Assembly (NCBI RefSeq): GCF_963259705.1
Contig: NC_081842.1
Span: 68,150,787-68,214,786, forward strand
Direction: 5' to 3'
Source: Myotis daubentonii
Taxonomy: Eukaryota; Chordata; Mammalia; Chiroptera; Vespertilionidae
Length of the DNA stretch: 64,000 bases
A program made the translations under genes and the position numbers. Shown one piece after another: positions 1-11,999 of the stretch; the first letter of the stretch is position 1; every line of letters starts with the position of its first letter. The notes under the pieces are model-generated. The model searched no databases and was not told where the DNA came from. It was given only the letters and a program-made list of their open reading frames with translations.

Positions 1-168
1 TTCCTGTTGTTTGCTTGTTTTATTTCATGTATTTCAGCTCTTTCTTTCTTCTGTTACTTAGGGTTTATTTTGCTCTTCTTCTTTTGTTAGTTTTTTGGGC
101 TCTAAACTTAGCCCATTAATTTTTACCTTCCCTCTTTTCTAAAATAAGCATTTAAAACTATAAATTTC

Positions 169-398
169 ACCCTAACCAGTTTGGCTCAGTGGATAGAGCA
201 TCATCCCACGGGCTGAAGGGTCCTGAGTTCAATTCTTGTCAAGGGCATGTACCTTGGTTTGGGGCTTGATCCCCACTAGGGGGTGTGCAGGAGGCAGCTG
301 ATTGGTATTTCTCTTCCATTGATGTTTCTAACTCTCCAGCGCTCTCCCTTCCTCTCTGTAAAAAATCAAAAATACATTTAAAAAATAAAAAAGTAAAT
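169..398 (+). mobile_element. VES SINE with 15-bp target duplication
   Basis: tRNA-derived VES SINE: CCTAACCAGTTTGGCTCAGT head, box A/B-like GGTTCAATTC region, CTCTCC-rich tail and A-rich end. Flanked by AAAACTATAAATTTC at 154-168 and 399-413, a perfect duplication. Confidence 0.93.
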
Positions 399-1309
399 AA
401 AACTATAAATTTCCCTGTAAGCATTGCTTTAGCCATACCCACACGTTTTGATGTTATATTTTATTATTATTCTATTCAAAATAATTTTTAATTTCTCTTA
501 TTTTTTTTCTTTTTTGATCCATAAGCTATTGAGAAGTTTGTTTTTAATTTATAAATTAGGGAGGATTCTAAATATTTTATTGACTTCTAGTTGAATTCAA
601 TTGTAGTCAAAATACTCTGTATGATTTCAGTCATCTTCAATCTATTGAGACTTGTTATATTCCAGCATTTTGTCTAAGTGAACACACCATGTGCACTTGC
701 AAGGAAGATGTCTCCTGCAGTTGCAAGATATACTGTTCTAGAAAAATAAATTAGGTTACAATGGTTGATAGTGTTATTCAGCTCTGTCTTTATTAGCAAC
801 TGCAAGTACATATCAACTATGTCATTTACTTCAGACTATGTAGTATGCATAAAAAGGAGGGGGGAATGCACCTTTTGTCTAAGTCTGATATTTTAGAACT
901 CTGTCTTTATTATAATTTTACATTAAACCTTTCTCTATATAATTACTAATTATTAGAGCTAATGGCTGGCATAATGATAGTTAATTACCCATGCCTGCTA
1001 ATAGAAATAACAAAAATTTTAGTGTAAGGGTATTGTACATAAAAGTAAGAGGTTGCTGGTGACTTAGTGGGAGGAAAAATACTTAAAAGCAGAAGGAATT
1101 CTCTCAGATTTATGGAAGTTTGAGACATGGTTTGATCTACTGTTCAGTGAGTCTCATGTGTTATGGATAGCTTGCTGAGCATCCCTTTTCTAGAGAAAAA
1201 AATCTACCATCACTGATCCCCATTATGTGTAAAGCATTGTATAGTGAACTTTACACATGTAGGTTCATGTTTATTCTTTAAGAAACCCTTTTAGGTGGAT
1301 ATAATTATA

Positions 1310-1545
1310 TTCATTTTTAAAATTTTAAAATTACAGTTGAAATTCAATATTATATTAGTTTTAGGTATATAGCATAGTAGTTAAACATTTATATGACTAT
1401 GAAATGATCCCCTGACCATACATAGTTATTACAATATTATCGACTATATTCCCTATGTTGTACTTGACATCCCCGTGACTATTTTGTAACTGCCAATTTG
1501 TACTTCTTTATCTCTTCACTTTAGTACCCACTCCCTCAACTACCT
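1310..1545 (-). mobile_element. L1 3' end (L1MA/MB-like), antisense
   Basis: Antisense L1 3' UTR remnant recognised by TATTACAATATTATCGACTA and CCCGTGACTATTTTGTAACT. Old, with no clear target duplication. Confidence 0.75.
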
Positions 1546-1639
1546 CGTATTTTTCAAATGAGGAAACTAAAAAAGGTTGTCGGGTTCATGGGGTTAGAGA
1601 GCACGGCAGAGATGTTGCTTTGTGTTCATCAACATTTTG

Positions 1640-1900
1640 TTGGATGTTTTTCTTCCTGGACATGAAACGTTTACTTCCTAACTCCCTTGCAATTAAATGA
1701 AGCCATGTGATAGCTCTTATTAATGAGGTATAAGATGAAGCAGTGAAAAGACCCTGCCAAGGTTTTCATTCTCTCCTCCCTCGTATCCATGCAACAACAA
1801 ATAGGAAACGCCTGAATTGTTGAGTCACTGCTGAAGGAGTGTTGCCCTATAGTTTCTTGGACTTTAAGATTCCTTGAAAAGGAAGGAATCAACTTTTGTT
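1640..1900 (+). repeat. Ancient interspersed repeat, family not assigned
   Basis: Resembles mammalian LTR-type repeats with a CTCCCTTGCA...CCATGTGA block and a GGGATTTGGGAGTTGTTTGTTA end. A similar block recurs at 20115-20420. Family is unresolved without a library search. Confidence 0.4.
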
Positions 1901-2394
1901 AAATAACTGGGATTTGGGAGTTGTTTGTTATTTTATCAAAGCCTAATCAATTCTGATTAAAATAGGAGGAGCTAAAATTTGAACCCAGATCTGTTAAACA
2001 GTAAAAGCCATAGATTTTGTATATCCACTTCTGTTCCCCCCAAAGCACAGGAATCAGGGTGGATATGGAAGGAGTGTAGAGCTATCTGTCATTGGCAAGA
2101 ATGATTGGGTTGGAGATTATATATATATATATATATCCCAGTGAGTGTTAGCTGACTGATTACAAAAATTGGGCTTTTTATCTGCTCTGTGTACTTCTAA
2201 TTACCAATCACACATCAAGTGTACACTGAAAAAAATCCATTGTTGCATAAGTATTTGTTTTTCATATAGGTTACCTGACCAGAGTAGATATTTCTGTTCA
2301 TTGCTGTTACCTGGTTGCCCCCTGCCTCCCGCACTCTAATGCTGGTTTGCAAAATTTTGAGTGTAAAGGTATTGTGCATTTTTAGGAACCTAGA

Positions 2395-2640
2395 AACTAT
2401 AGAGCTGCGGTGTACAATATGGTAGCCACTAGCCACATGTGACTATTTAAATTTAAATGAATTAAAATTAAGCAAATTAAAACTTCAGTTCCTCAGTACA
2501 TTTAAAGGATTAAATAGTCTGTTTTTGGCTGGTAGCTACCACATTGGATAATGCATATTGTGGGCGTTTCCATCATCTCAGAAAGTTGGGTTGAATCAGT
2601 TTTCAAATGGTCTGTGACTACAAAAGGGTTAAAAACCATT
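2395..2640 (+). mobile_element. Ancient hAT-type MITE remnant
   Basis: GTAGCCACTAGCCACATGTG followed by an AT-rich centre and the reversed GTAGCTACCACATTGGATAA half. This near-palindromic layout fits old mammalian Charlie-type MITEs. Exact family uncertain. Confidence 0.5.
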
Positions 2641-3171
2641 GAAGTCCTGTGGATGGTTACTTCACCATATGTAAAAATAGCTTTGCCCCTAAAAGGCGGA
2701 CTTTGCCTGTGTTTAAGATGATTGTGATGGGTCTTGAGGTATGAAATATAAGGATCCAAAGCATAATCCCCTGATCCCTTCAGAGAAGTTAGGGACTTTC
2801 TACTTGGGGGACCCTCAGTCACTTTTTTCTGATATGTGCATGAGAGAAATCAGGGAAGGGCATTGTATTCATTTTCTGGGCATTTTTGTTCTGCCATAAC
2901 AAAATACCACAGACTAAGGGGTTTAAATTTAGTTTCTCATAGTCCAAAATCAAGATACTGGCAGGTTCTGTTTCCGATGATGACTCTCTTGGCTTGAAGA
3001 TGGCTGCCCTCTCACTTTGTCCTCACAGGAGCTTTCCTCTGTAGTGTGCAGGGAGAGCAGAAGAGAGAGAAATCTCTTATCCTGTAAGGACACCAGCCCT
3101 ATTGGATTAAAGCCTCATTCTTATCACTTCCCTTAATCTTTATTTTATATATACGTATACTAGTGTATATA

Positions 3172-3386
3172 TCCTATATAATAAAAGCCTAATATGCAAA
3201 TTTCCCTAGACCAGGAGTTCAACCAGGAGGTGGGGCTGGCCAACCAATTGCCTGCAGCCCCTCCCCCAGCTGGCCCTGGCCAGTGGAGGCAGCGGAAGGT
3301 GGCCAGGGAAAGGGAGGCCTTGGATGGCAGCCAGCAGCCGCTAGGGACCCTTACCCGTCCATGGATTTCATGCAGTGGGCCTCTAG
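3172..3386 (+). mobile_element. HeliBat non-autonomous Helitron, tandem copy 1
   Basis: Starts TCCTATATAATAAAAGCCTA after an A and ends GGGCCTCTAG before a T, the A|T target usual for Helitrons. Followed 6 bp later by a second copy. Confidence 0.9.
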
Positions 3387-3392
3387 TATATA

Positions 3393-4066
3393 TCCTATAT
3401 AATAAAAAGCTAATAAACAAATAGACCAAATGGCAGAACAACCGGACAACAGAACAACTGGTCGCTATGACATGTACTGACCACCAGGGGGCATGTGCGG
3501 AACATGGTGGGCGTTGGCTGCAATGGGATGGTGGAGCAGGTAAGCAGGAGGTGCCAGACCAAGGCGTGGCACCGGTCGCTGTCATTGAGGCAAGCCTCTG
3601 GTGGTTACTGAAAATCTTTGCTCCTGTGTGCCGCAGTCCTGCCTGGCACTTGCACCTGCTCTCAGCACCGGCCTTGCTTGCACCCGCTGCCAGTGCCCAG
3701 TGCTGGTCCCAATCACTTGGTGCCATCAGCGAATGCAAGTGGCAACTGCCAGCTTGATTGCCCCCTGAGGGTTTCTCCACCTCCCCCTGCTCCTGAGGGG
3801 CAATCGGAGCAGCAGTTGCCACTTACACCCACTGCTGGCACCAGCTCCCATCGCTCCCCGTCATCAGTGAGTGTGAGCGGGGCTGGCATCGTCAGCGCAT
3901 GGGAGTAGTGGGAGCAGTGCTGCCAGCAGATAGGGGATTTGAGGCTGCAGCAGGAGAGGCCAGGTGGGGGCACAGGACGTGGGCTGAGACCCGCCCCTGT
4001 GCTGACTGTAGCCTCGTGGCCCACAGTTCCTTTCAAGGTGCACGAATTCATGCACTGGGCCCCTAG
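3393..4066 (+). mobile_element. HeliBat non-autonomous Helitron, tandem copy 2
   Basis: Starts TCCTATATAATAAAAAGCTA and ends ACTGGGCCCCTAG before T. It is longer and GC-rich inside, with internal inverted GC-rich blocks. The ORFs over it are not genes. Confidence 0.9.
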
Positions 4067-4103
4067 TATGTATGTATGTGTGTGTGTGTGTGTGTGTATA
4101 TAT

Positions 4104-4241
4104 ATTAAAGACAGAGAGGAAGGGAGAAGGGGAGAGAGACAGAATCATCAAGGATGAGAGCGAATCATTGACTGGAAATCGAATCTGCAACTTCTTGGTT
4201 CATGAGTCTTCACTCAACCACTGAGCAATACCAGCCAGGCT
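4104..4241 (-). mobile_element. VES SINE (diverged), antisense
   Basis: Antisense VES body: GAGAGAGACAGAATCATCAA, then AACCACTGAGCAATACCAGC. It lies against a (TG)n/(TA)n run at 4066-4103. Confidence 0.75.
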
Positions 4242-4345
4242 CTTTATTACCTTTTTATAGGTCCTATCTCCAAATACAGTCACATTGTGGGTAGGGCTTT
4301 AACATATGAATTGGGGGAAGGGGAAAAATTCATTGCAAACAGGTA

Positions 4346-5580
4346 CTTTCTAGAGATGTAAATCACAATTCTTATAGCAAATGATGAGAAACAGGTAATT
4401 CTTCACAGAATAAGTGGTAGGAGGACACTGACTTAAAAATAAACTTAGAGGTGTCAATCTCTTTTATTTATTCATCTATTTGAGAAAGGGTTACTGGTCT
4501 TTACCATATGGCTAGCATTATGTTTGGCATTAGGAACACATAAGATGAACAGGATAAAATCAAAGCCATTCGTCACCTAAAGCCGGCTGGGGTTTGGGAA
4601 ATGGGGCACACACTCAAATCTGTGCAAGTGTGGGTAGCCTGGAATCCTGAGCCAGTGAGTCATGGATCCTGTTATGCAACGTAGGTCTGTGGTTTAGAGT
4701 TAATGTTTTGGTTTTAGATTTCCTGTGGTGTTGCATGCTGTGATTAGAGATAATTAGAGATTCACTCAAAATAGTTTTGCAAAAAATCTGACTCCCTGAA
4801 GGCCTGCTTTTCCCCTCACTAGCCTCAAAAAGCAACAAACACACCTCAAAGTATTAGAAGTGGCAAAACAAAACAAAACAAACAAAAAACTATAGAAGAA
4901 AACAGTTCTCACTTAGGCAAAACAGTGAGTATGGGCAGACATACTTTAGCCAGGCCTCTTTCAGTGTCAATGAATATTTAAGCACCATGTAATCTAAACT
5001 TTTAGGGTAAAATTAAAACAAACAAGAGAATGTAAGCTCAGAGAAGTTAAAAGGCTTGCAAAGGATCACACAGAATATTGACAACAGAGCCAGGAATAGT
5101 ATCCCGTTTGCTATCAGTTCCCCTTAGTGCTACTCAAGCGTGTTGGTGTTTGTTTTATATTTGCCACAATGTAGGTACAGAAATTAAAGTAAGCTTGCAG
5201 AAAATTTTACGGTAATTTGACGTCTGCCGCCACATCCAAGCACTTGTTCATTTTTTCCAGTAATTCACCTTTATGGGTTTTACAAAAGTATTGATCACAA
5301 CAGATTGGAAAGAAAAAACTGGTGTTTCACCATAATGAGGTTGCTGCACAGCATGCTCTCCTTCAGATGGTACCTGGCGGAACCCGTTCTATTGATTTAA
5401 TCTACATGCTGGGGCAGCCTAGGCTCTGGGAGACTGGCACGGGCAGAACAGTGCTAGGTCTCTGCCCTCCTCTCCATCTTTTCCTGCTGCCCACACAAAT
5501 GTCATTTGGGTAGCTTTGCCAGGAAGCTCCACCCGTGGGCTACTGATCCTTCCCTCTGGGGGAAGAGACTGGATAGCGTG
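4346..5580. other. Intergenic stretch with an old MIR trace
   Basis: Mostly unassigned AT-rich sequence. A weak antisense MIR core (AAAGGATCACACAGAAT) lies near 5035-5110. No gene seen. Confidence 0.4.
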
Positions 5581-5584
5581 GACT

Positions 5585-5622
5585 GGGGGGTGGGGGGTGG
5601 GGGGTGGGGGGGTGGGGGGGGG
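5585..5622 (+). repeat. G-rich (GGGGGGT)n tract, potential G-quadruplex
   Basis: Consecutive runs of 5-9 G separated by single T. It easily satisfies the four-G-run rule for quadruplex formation. Confidence 0.9.
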
Positions 5623-6652
5623 AATGAGAGCGGCAGATGCATGGCAATAAACTTGGGTGGGTGGACTAGTGAGGGTGCTTTCTGTCAGTCGCACGTGAAA
5701 ACAGGTCATTGGCCAGAGTGGGCACAGCTTCTGCAAGCACATGAAGATTTGAGATATTTAATTCCCTAAACAAGGGAGTTGGCTGTCTTGGTTCTCTTGG
5801 GACTCTTGTTGCAGGGGCTGAGCTCTCTCGGTTCCCCTGCACTTACCCACAAGGCCCATGGCAATGGGGACCCCCCACACAGTAGCCTAATGGACTGAAA
5901 CTAACCTGATGCAGTCCTCGGCTGCAATGTGGAACAGGAACTCTGGACGCTGACTTTGCTTCTAACTCTACTGAAGCCCCAACTACACTTCTATAATTGG
6001 ATTAAGGGAAATGAGCCTTTGGAAACCTAGCGATGTAATTCCACATAAATAAAGCTTTCGATCATATCTCATCATCCCGTGCGGACCCCTGGAAATGCTT
6101 ATTCCAGTGGTCTCCCAAGAGCGCTATTCTCACTCAATGGAGAAAGACCACCCACCCATTTCTCTGAAAACACTCTTACAGAGGAGCATTGATAGACTTG
6201 TCTTACACTACTCGATTTCCTGGCCCAGCCTCTCTCTGATTTTATTGTCCTGCTTCTCCTAGCCAGCATGACCGCAAATCATGACTCTTTCCAAATACTC
6301 CGGCTCAGACCCTCAGTTATCCTTACCCCTTCCAGTTTCTCAATTCCCCATCGAATTATTCATCACCATCATCAAAAATCCATTTTGATTTTTCATTCAA
6401 ATATTTCTGGCACTGGTCTCTGCTTCCGCATGCTCTTTCTTTTAACATATCTTTCATATATCCTAAAATGCTGTTTGTTGGTAGGACTTTCTCCCATTTG
6501 GGAAACTCTTCTGTGACTCTATGAGAAGATACATCCCAAACCTCTACTCTGAGGATAGAGACCATGTCTAATCACCTGGTCCCAATCCATCTTTCCATCC
6601 CTGTTTTTCAATTGTCCCTCATGAACCTTCTGCTCAAAAGACAATTGGAATT
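5623..6652. other. Intergenic stretch, no gene
   Basis: No exon-like ORF or clear repeat. The 3' portion (6240-6600) has pyrimidine-rich L2-like sequence that I could not assign firmly. Confidence 0.35.
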
Positions 6653-6666
6653 TCCTATTGCATTTT

Positions 6667-6862
6667 TTTCTATATTTTATTGATTTTTTAAAGAGAGGAA
6701 GGGAGAGGGATAGAGAGTTAGAAACATCGATCAGCTGCCTCCTGCACACTCCCCACTGGGTATGTTCCCGCAACCAAGGTACATGTCCTTGACCGGAATC
6801 GAACCTTGGACCCTTGAGTCCGCAGGCTGATGCTCTATCCACCGAACCAAACCTGTAAGGGG
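6667..6862 (-). mobile_element. VES SINE, antisense
   Basis: Antisense body ends GATGCTCTATCCACCGAACC. Flanks TCCTATTGCATTTT (6653-6666) and TCCTATTGCGTTTT (6863-6876) form a 13/14 target duplication. Confidence 0.92.
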
Positions 6863-6929
6863 TCCTATTGCGTTTTAAGATGTGCCCTACACTTTCCTAT
6901 GTTGCATTTCTGTTTAAGCTAATTCTTCA

Positions 6930-7215
6930 GGCTATCATGTTCTCCCTCTCATCTCTGTCCACTGAATGCCACTCATCCTTTATAGTGCAGCTCAGATCTT
7001 ACTCTTCTCTCTCACTATTGTCAGAAGAGCTATTTCTGCCTAATCAACTATAGAATTTTGACTGTGGCTCCATTGTGGCACTTATTTTATACTGTTTTCC
7101 ATTAGAGTTATTTTTACACATGTAAAATCTTTCCTAGATTATCAGCTCCATGGGGATAGCCCACCATATCATATGCATGTAGTTTATATGTTGAATAAAC
7201 ATGACACATGAATTG
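6930..7215 (+). mobile_element. L2 LINE 3' remnant
   Basis: Contains TCTTTCCTAGATTATCAGCTCCATGGGGATAG and a TTGAATAAAC end, the standard L2 3'-UTR layout. Confidence 0.55.
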
Positions 7216-7665
7216 TAATCAAAACATGACTTTATTTTCATCATCCAACTTTATTCAGTAGCATTAATCTTCCCCTGGCTCTGGGTAGTGTTTCTGGCAG
7301 ACCCATAGCTATTCCACTCTTTCCTAAGTAGTAGATTGTCCTAGATTCATTTTTGCAAACATTTTTGTGATCACTGTGCTCAATCCAATCTAGAAGATAA
7401 AACCCTAAAGTTGACATTGTTTTCTCTCTTACCTTGCTGAGATTAGACAGACTGTTCCATCTTTCTAAGTCTCTGGACCTATTTTGTTCATTAGTTTATT
7501 TTGTACATTAGATTCCACATGTGAATGAAATTGTGTGATACTTGTCTTTCTCTGACTGGTTTATTTCACTTAGCACAATATTTTCTATGTCCCTCTCTGC
7601 TGTCTCAAAGGGTAAAAGATCCTTCTTTTTCTGCTATATAGTATTCCATGATGTAAATGTACTGA

Positions 7666-7994
7666 CTAGAGGCCCACCACGCAAAATTGCGCGAGACCCA
7701 GACCCGGCGCACTGCAGGACCCAGTGTCAAGTCCCCACCCCCCCATGCAAGCCTGGCCATGCAGGCAGCCCCACCCACCTTGAAGACAGTAGTGGATGGA
7801 GATAAGAATAGTTTCCTGCCCTAACCTTTCCTTCTCAGGAGCACTTAATTTGACCTTCGTTGGAAGATGAGACTTGAACAGAGTAACACTTACTTGTTCC
7901 CATGAAGAAATCATATGACATTCAGCAGGTGCCTTTTGGTGTTTGGTTGTGACGCCATCATGGCATCATGACCACGGGGTTTTTATAATAGAGA
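7666..7994 (-). mobile_element. HeliBat-type Helitron, antisense, inside L1
   Basis: Opens with CTAGAGGCCCACCACGCAAA (reversed 3' end) and closes near TTTTATAATAGAGA (reversed TCTCTATTATAAAA start). L1 sequence resumes on both sides. Confidence 0.8.
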
Positions 7995-9124
7995 TGGGCT
8001 GTTTCCTGATCTTAGCTATTATAAATTGTGCTGCTATGAACATAGAGATGCATATATTAGTATTCTTTCTGATTGGTGTTTTGGGTTTCTTAGGATATAC
8101 TCTTAGAAGTGGGATCACTGGGTCAGATAGCAGTTCTATATTTAATTTTTTGAGGAAACTCCATACTGCTTTCCATAATGGCTGCACCAGTCTGCATTCC
8201 CACCAGCAGTGTACTAGGGTTCCCTTTTCTTCATATCCTTGCCAGCATTTATCATTTGTTGATGGTAACCATTCTGACAGATTTGAGATGGTACCTCATG
8301 GTCATTTTGATTTGCATCTCTTGGATGATTAGTGACTTTAAGCATGTTTTCATATGTATGTTGGCTTTCTGAATGTCCTCTTTTGAAAAGTGTGTATTTA
8401 GGTTCTTTGCCTATTTTTTCAATTGGATTATATATCTTCTTTTTGTTAAGTTGTATGAGTTCCCTGTACATGTTGGAGATTAAACCCTTATAAGAGATAA
8501 TGTTGGCAAATATGTTCTCCCATGTACTGGGCTTTCTTGTTGTTTTGTTGATGGTTTCTTTTGCTGTGCAGAAGCTTTTTATTTTGATGTAGCCCCATTT
8601 GTTTTTTTTCTCTTTTGTTTTCCTTGCTGTAGGAGATATATAGGCAAATATATTGCTATGAGACATGTCTGAGATTTTTCTGCCTATGGTTTCTTCTAGA
8701 ATTTTCATGGTTTCATGACTTCCTCTATTATGACTGTATTGTTACCATCTCTCCCTTAAGGTCCTCAGAAGCTTTTTATACACTTAGGTGCTCCTATTTT
8801 GGGTGCATATATGTTTACCAGGGTTATATCCTCTTACTGGATCAATCCCTTTAGCATTATGTAGTGACCTTTACTGTCTCTTGTGATGGCCTTCATTTTG
8901 AAGTCTATTTTGTCAGAAATTAGTTTGCTGTTCCACCTTTTCTTTCATTTCCACTTGTATGGAAATTTTTTTTACATGCCTTCACTCTCATCCTGTGTGA
9001 GTCTTTTGTTCTGAGGTGGGTCTCTTGTAGACAGCATATTTTCAGGTCATGTTTTTGTATCTATTCTGCTACTCTATGTCTTTTTATTGGAACTTTTATT
9101 CCATTTACATAAGGTTATTATTGA

Positions 9125-9460
9125 CTACAGGCCCAGTGCATGACATTCATGCACTGAGGGGTTGGGTCTTTCAGACTGGCCTGTGCCCTCTCATGGAGTG
9201 GGCCTAAGCCAGCAGTAGGACATCCCCTGAGGGCTCCTTAGCACTGCTACAGAGGCAGGAGAGGCTCCTGCCCCCGCTGCTGCACTTGCCAGCCATGAGC
9301 TGGGCTTCTGGCTGAGTGGCGTGCCCCCTATGGGAGCACACTGACCACCAAGGGGAAGCTCCTGCATTGAGCGTCAGCCCCCTGGTGGTCAGTGTGCATC
9401 ATAGCAACCAGTCATTCCACTGTTTGGTCTATTTGCATATTAGCCTTTTATTATATAGGA
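9125..9460 (-). mobile_element. HeliBat Helitron, antisense, inside L1
   Basis: Reversed 3' end CTACAGGCCCAGTGCATGAC and reversed 5' end GCCTTTTATTATATAGGA. Flanking L1 sequence joins cleanly as GGTTATTATTGA / TAGCTACTTATT. The terminal CTAG has become CTAC. Confidence 0.88.
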
Positions 9461-11466
9461 TAGCTACTTATTTATTGCCATTTTTATTCTTTATTCCTAT
9501 GTTTTTCTTTCTAATTCTTCTTATTATTACAGCAGTCCCTTTAACATTTTTTGAAATGCTGGTTTGGTGGTGAGAAACTGCTTTAGGGTCCACTCCTTCC
9601 CCCTCAAGGAAGCTCTTTATTTTCCCATTTATTTTGAATGACAGCCTTGCTGTGTAGAGTAGTCTTGGTTTCAGATCATTGCTTTTCATTTCCTTGAATA
9701 CTTCATGCCATTCCCTTTTGGCCTGTAGAGGTTCTGATGAAAAATCAGCTGACAGAATTATGGGAGCTTTCTTGTAGGTAACAAATTGTTTTTCACTTGC
9801 TGCCTTTAAGACTCTCTCTGTTTTTAATTTTTGGCATTTTAATTATGATGTGTCTGAGTGTCAGCCTGTTTGGGTTCTTCTTGCTTGGGACTCTTTGTGC
9901 CTACTAAACTTGTGTGACTTTTTCCTTCACCAGGTTAGGCAAGTTTTCTGCCATTATTTCTTCAAACAGGTTCTCTATCTTTTGCTCGCTTTCTTCACCT
10001 TCTGGTACTCCTCTGATGCAAATACTGTTAAATTTTCTGTTGTCCCACAGCTCCCTTAAGCTGTCCTCCTGTTTTTTAATTTTTTTTTTTATGTTCAGTT
10101 CTCTGATTGTGTGATTTCTTTCTATTCTGTCTTCTAATTCACTTATCCCATCCTCGGCTTCCCCTATCTACTGTGTATTCCTTCCAATGTGTTCCTTATT
10201 AGTGCTATGTCATTCTTCATTTCCAACTGGTCATTTTTTATAGCTTCTATATCTTTTTTGTCTCCCCATTTTGGCTGCCTGGTTGGGTTTGTGTCTATTT
10301 ATTAGGTAGATCTGCTATGACTCCCAGTCTCTGGTGCAGGACAGTTTCAGAAACTGTTTGAGTACCTTTTGGAGATATCAGCAATCCACAGCTTATGGCT
10401 CCCTCTGCTGGGGCTGTGTGCCTTTGGAAAGGACCAAGATGTGCACCAAGGTCTGCTTTTCCTAGACGCAGGTCCAGGAGAAGATTAGGCCGATACTCAA
10501 AGCCTCCAGAGATCCACCTCTGCCTGTGGACTAATTGTTATTCTCAGAGTCTTACTGAACCTCAGGCCATAGACCACAGCAAGGCATATATTCCACAGAA
10601 TAGAACAAGAGGTTTTCCAACAGGGTGGGGCAATTGCTTCCCCCAGGCAAAAGCTGCCGGGATGATAAAGGTCCTCTGCTGTGTGAGGGAATGACTCAGC
10701 ACAGGAAACTGGGGAAACCCTATAACTCCTAACCCTGGCTTCTGCTCACACAGCTCCAGTCCATTTTGCCTTTCAAGGTGGGTGGCTGCACACAAATTTT
10801 TTTGCATTAGTCCTTTAAAAGGATTCCTGAATTTCTGGCCATCTCTCCCTGGCAGACAGCAAGCCTGCTGCTTTTCACAACCAGATGTTATGTGGGTACC
10901 TTTCTCAGTTCTGGTGCTCTGGGCTAAGGAGCCCAGCCTGGGGTTTAGGCCCCAGAGGTCTCAGTGGGAACCCCCAACAGCTGAGATATCCCTTCAGAAC
11001 TTTATCTGCTGTCTTTGAGAGCCTGGCCAGCCCTCTTGTGCCTTTGCACTTTCTACCAGTCTCTATGCATATCCACTTTCCATCCTTGGTTATCAGGGTT
11101 TCTAGTTAGTCTTCAGTTGATTATTCAGGATGGTTTTTCTGTGTTTTAGTTGTAATTCCAGTTTGGTCCTAGGAAAGTGTCAGTGTAGCTTCTACTTAAT
11201 CCACCACTATTTTGGAATTGCCAGGCACCTGCTTTCTATTCTCTCCCTGATCACTTCTTTCCTCATATTTGATGGGTTTTTAATAATTGTGGTTATCCAT
11301 TTAAATGCTCACTTGTCCCTTCTTTGGTCAATAGGAGCCTCTTCATGTCAACTTTGAATCCCTTTGATATAACCCTAGTAATCCTTCATAGCGTCCTTGC
11401 ACTCTTTCTGACAAGATGTTCCAGGTTTATTTTGTACATTTCCTTCCCTGAATAAACTGTTTCTTT

Positions 11467-11682
11467 TTTTAAATATATTTTATTGATTCTCTACAGAGAG
11501 GAAGGGAGAGGGACAGAGAGTTAGAAACATTGATGAGAGAGAAAAATTGATCAGCTGCCTCCTGCACACCCCCCACCGGGGATGTACCCGCAACCAAGGT
11601 ACATGCCCTTGACTGAAATCGAACCTGGGACCACCCAGTCCGCAGGCCGACACTCTATCCACTGAGCCAAACCCGTCAGGGC
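11467..11682 (-). mobile_element. VES SINE, antisense, with target duplication
   Basis: Antisense VES between TAAACTGTTTCTTT at 11453-11466 and again at 11683-11696 (14/14). Confidence 0.95.
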
Positions 11683-11845
11683 TAAACTGTTTCTTTAAGA
11701 GACCTTGGTTTAGGGTTGTTTTGCTTTTAAGTGGGAAATGGTATGTCAGGACCAAAATTTGGGTTCTAGAGATGCTCACTACTACTTGGTGATCATTGTT
11801 TCTAAGCCTCTTCAGTGAATGATCTTGGAAAGATCTCTCTCTTCT

Positions 11846-11992
11846 CTCCCCTTCCCTTCCCTTCCCTTCCCTTCCCTTCCCTTCCCTTCCCTTCCCTTCC
11901 CTTCCCTTCCCTTCCCTTCCCTTCCCTTCCCTTCCTTCTCTTCTCTTCTCTTCTCTTCTCTTCTCTTCTCTTCTCTTCCTTCTTCTTTCTCT
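11846..11992 (+). repeat. (CCCTT)n / (CTCTT)n pyrimidine satellite
   Basis: About 90 bp of CCCTT repeats pass into CTCTT repeats. The long ORFs across it are artefacts of the repeat. Confidence 0.97.
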
Positions 11993-11999
11993 CTCTTCA

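Larger units (their letters stand above)
2863..4345 (-). mobile_element. MLT1/MST-like (ERVL-MaLR) LTR split by younger insertions
   Basis: The antisense LTR end (TGCCATAACAAAATACCACA) is at 2890 and continues to about 3142. Two Helitrons and a SINE follow. The rest of the LTR (GTCCTATCTCCAAATACAGT) resumes at about 4242-4345. The two halves are collinear with one LTR. Confidence 0.7.
7480..11230 (-). mobile_element. Antisense L1 composite with two nested Helitrons
   Basis: 7480-8720 is the reverse of the L1 ORF2 C-terminal region (reversed reading includes NIGRKISDMSHSNIFAYISP-like sequence). 9000-10320 and 10320-11230 resemble reversed L1 upstream/5'-UTR sequence (CTGGGCTAAGGAGCCCAGCC). 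ORF1 and most of ORF2 are missing, so this is an internally deleted or composite element. Interrupted by Helitrons at 7666-7994 and 9125-9460. Confidence 0.75.

Noticed and set aside
3160..4051. Several long overlapping ORFs on both strands (up to 220 codons)
   Set aside because: They lie within GC-rich Helitrons; the same area is open in several frames and the products are Pro/Ser/Cys-rich without family similarity.
7666..9460. Possible exons of a neighbouring gene
   Set aside because: Reads cleanly as antisense L1 with two Helitron insertions; no splice-bounded conserved exon was found.
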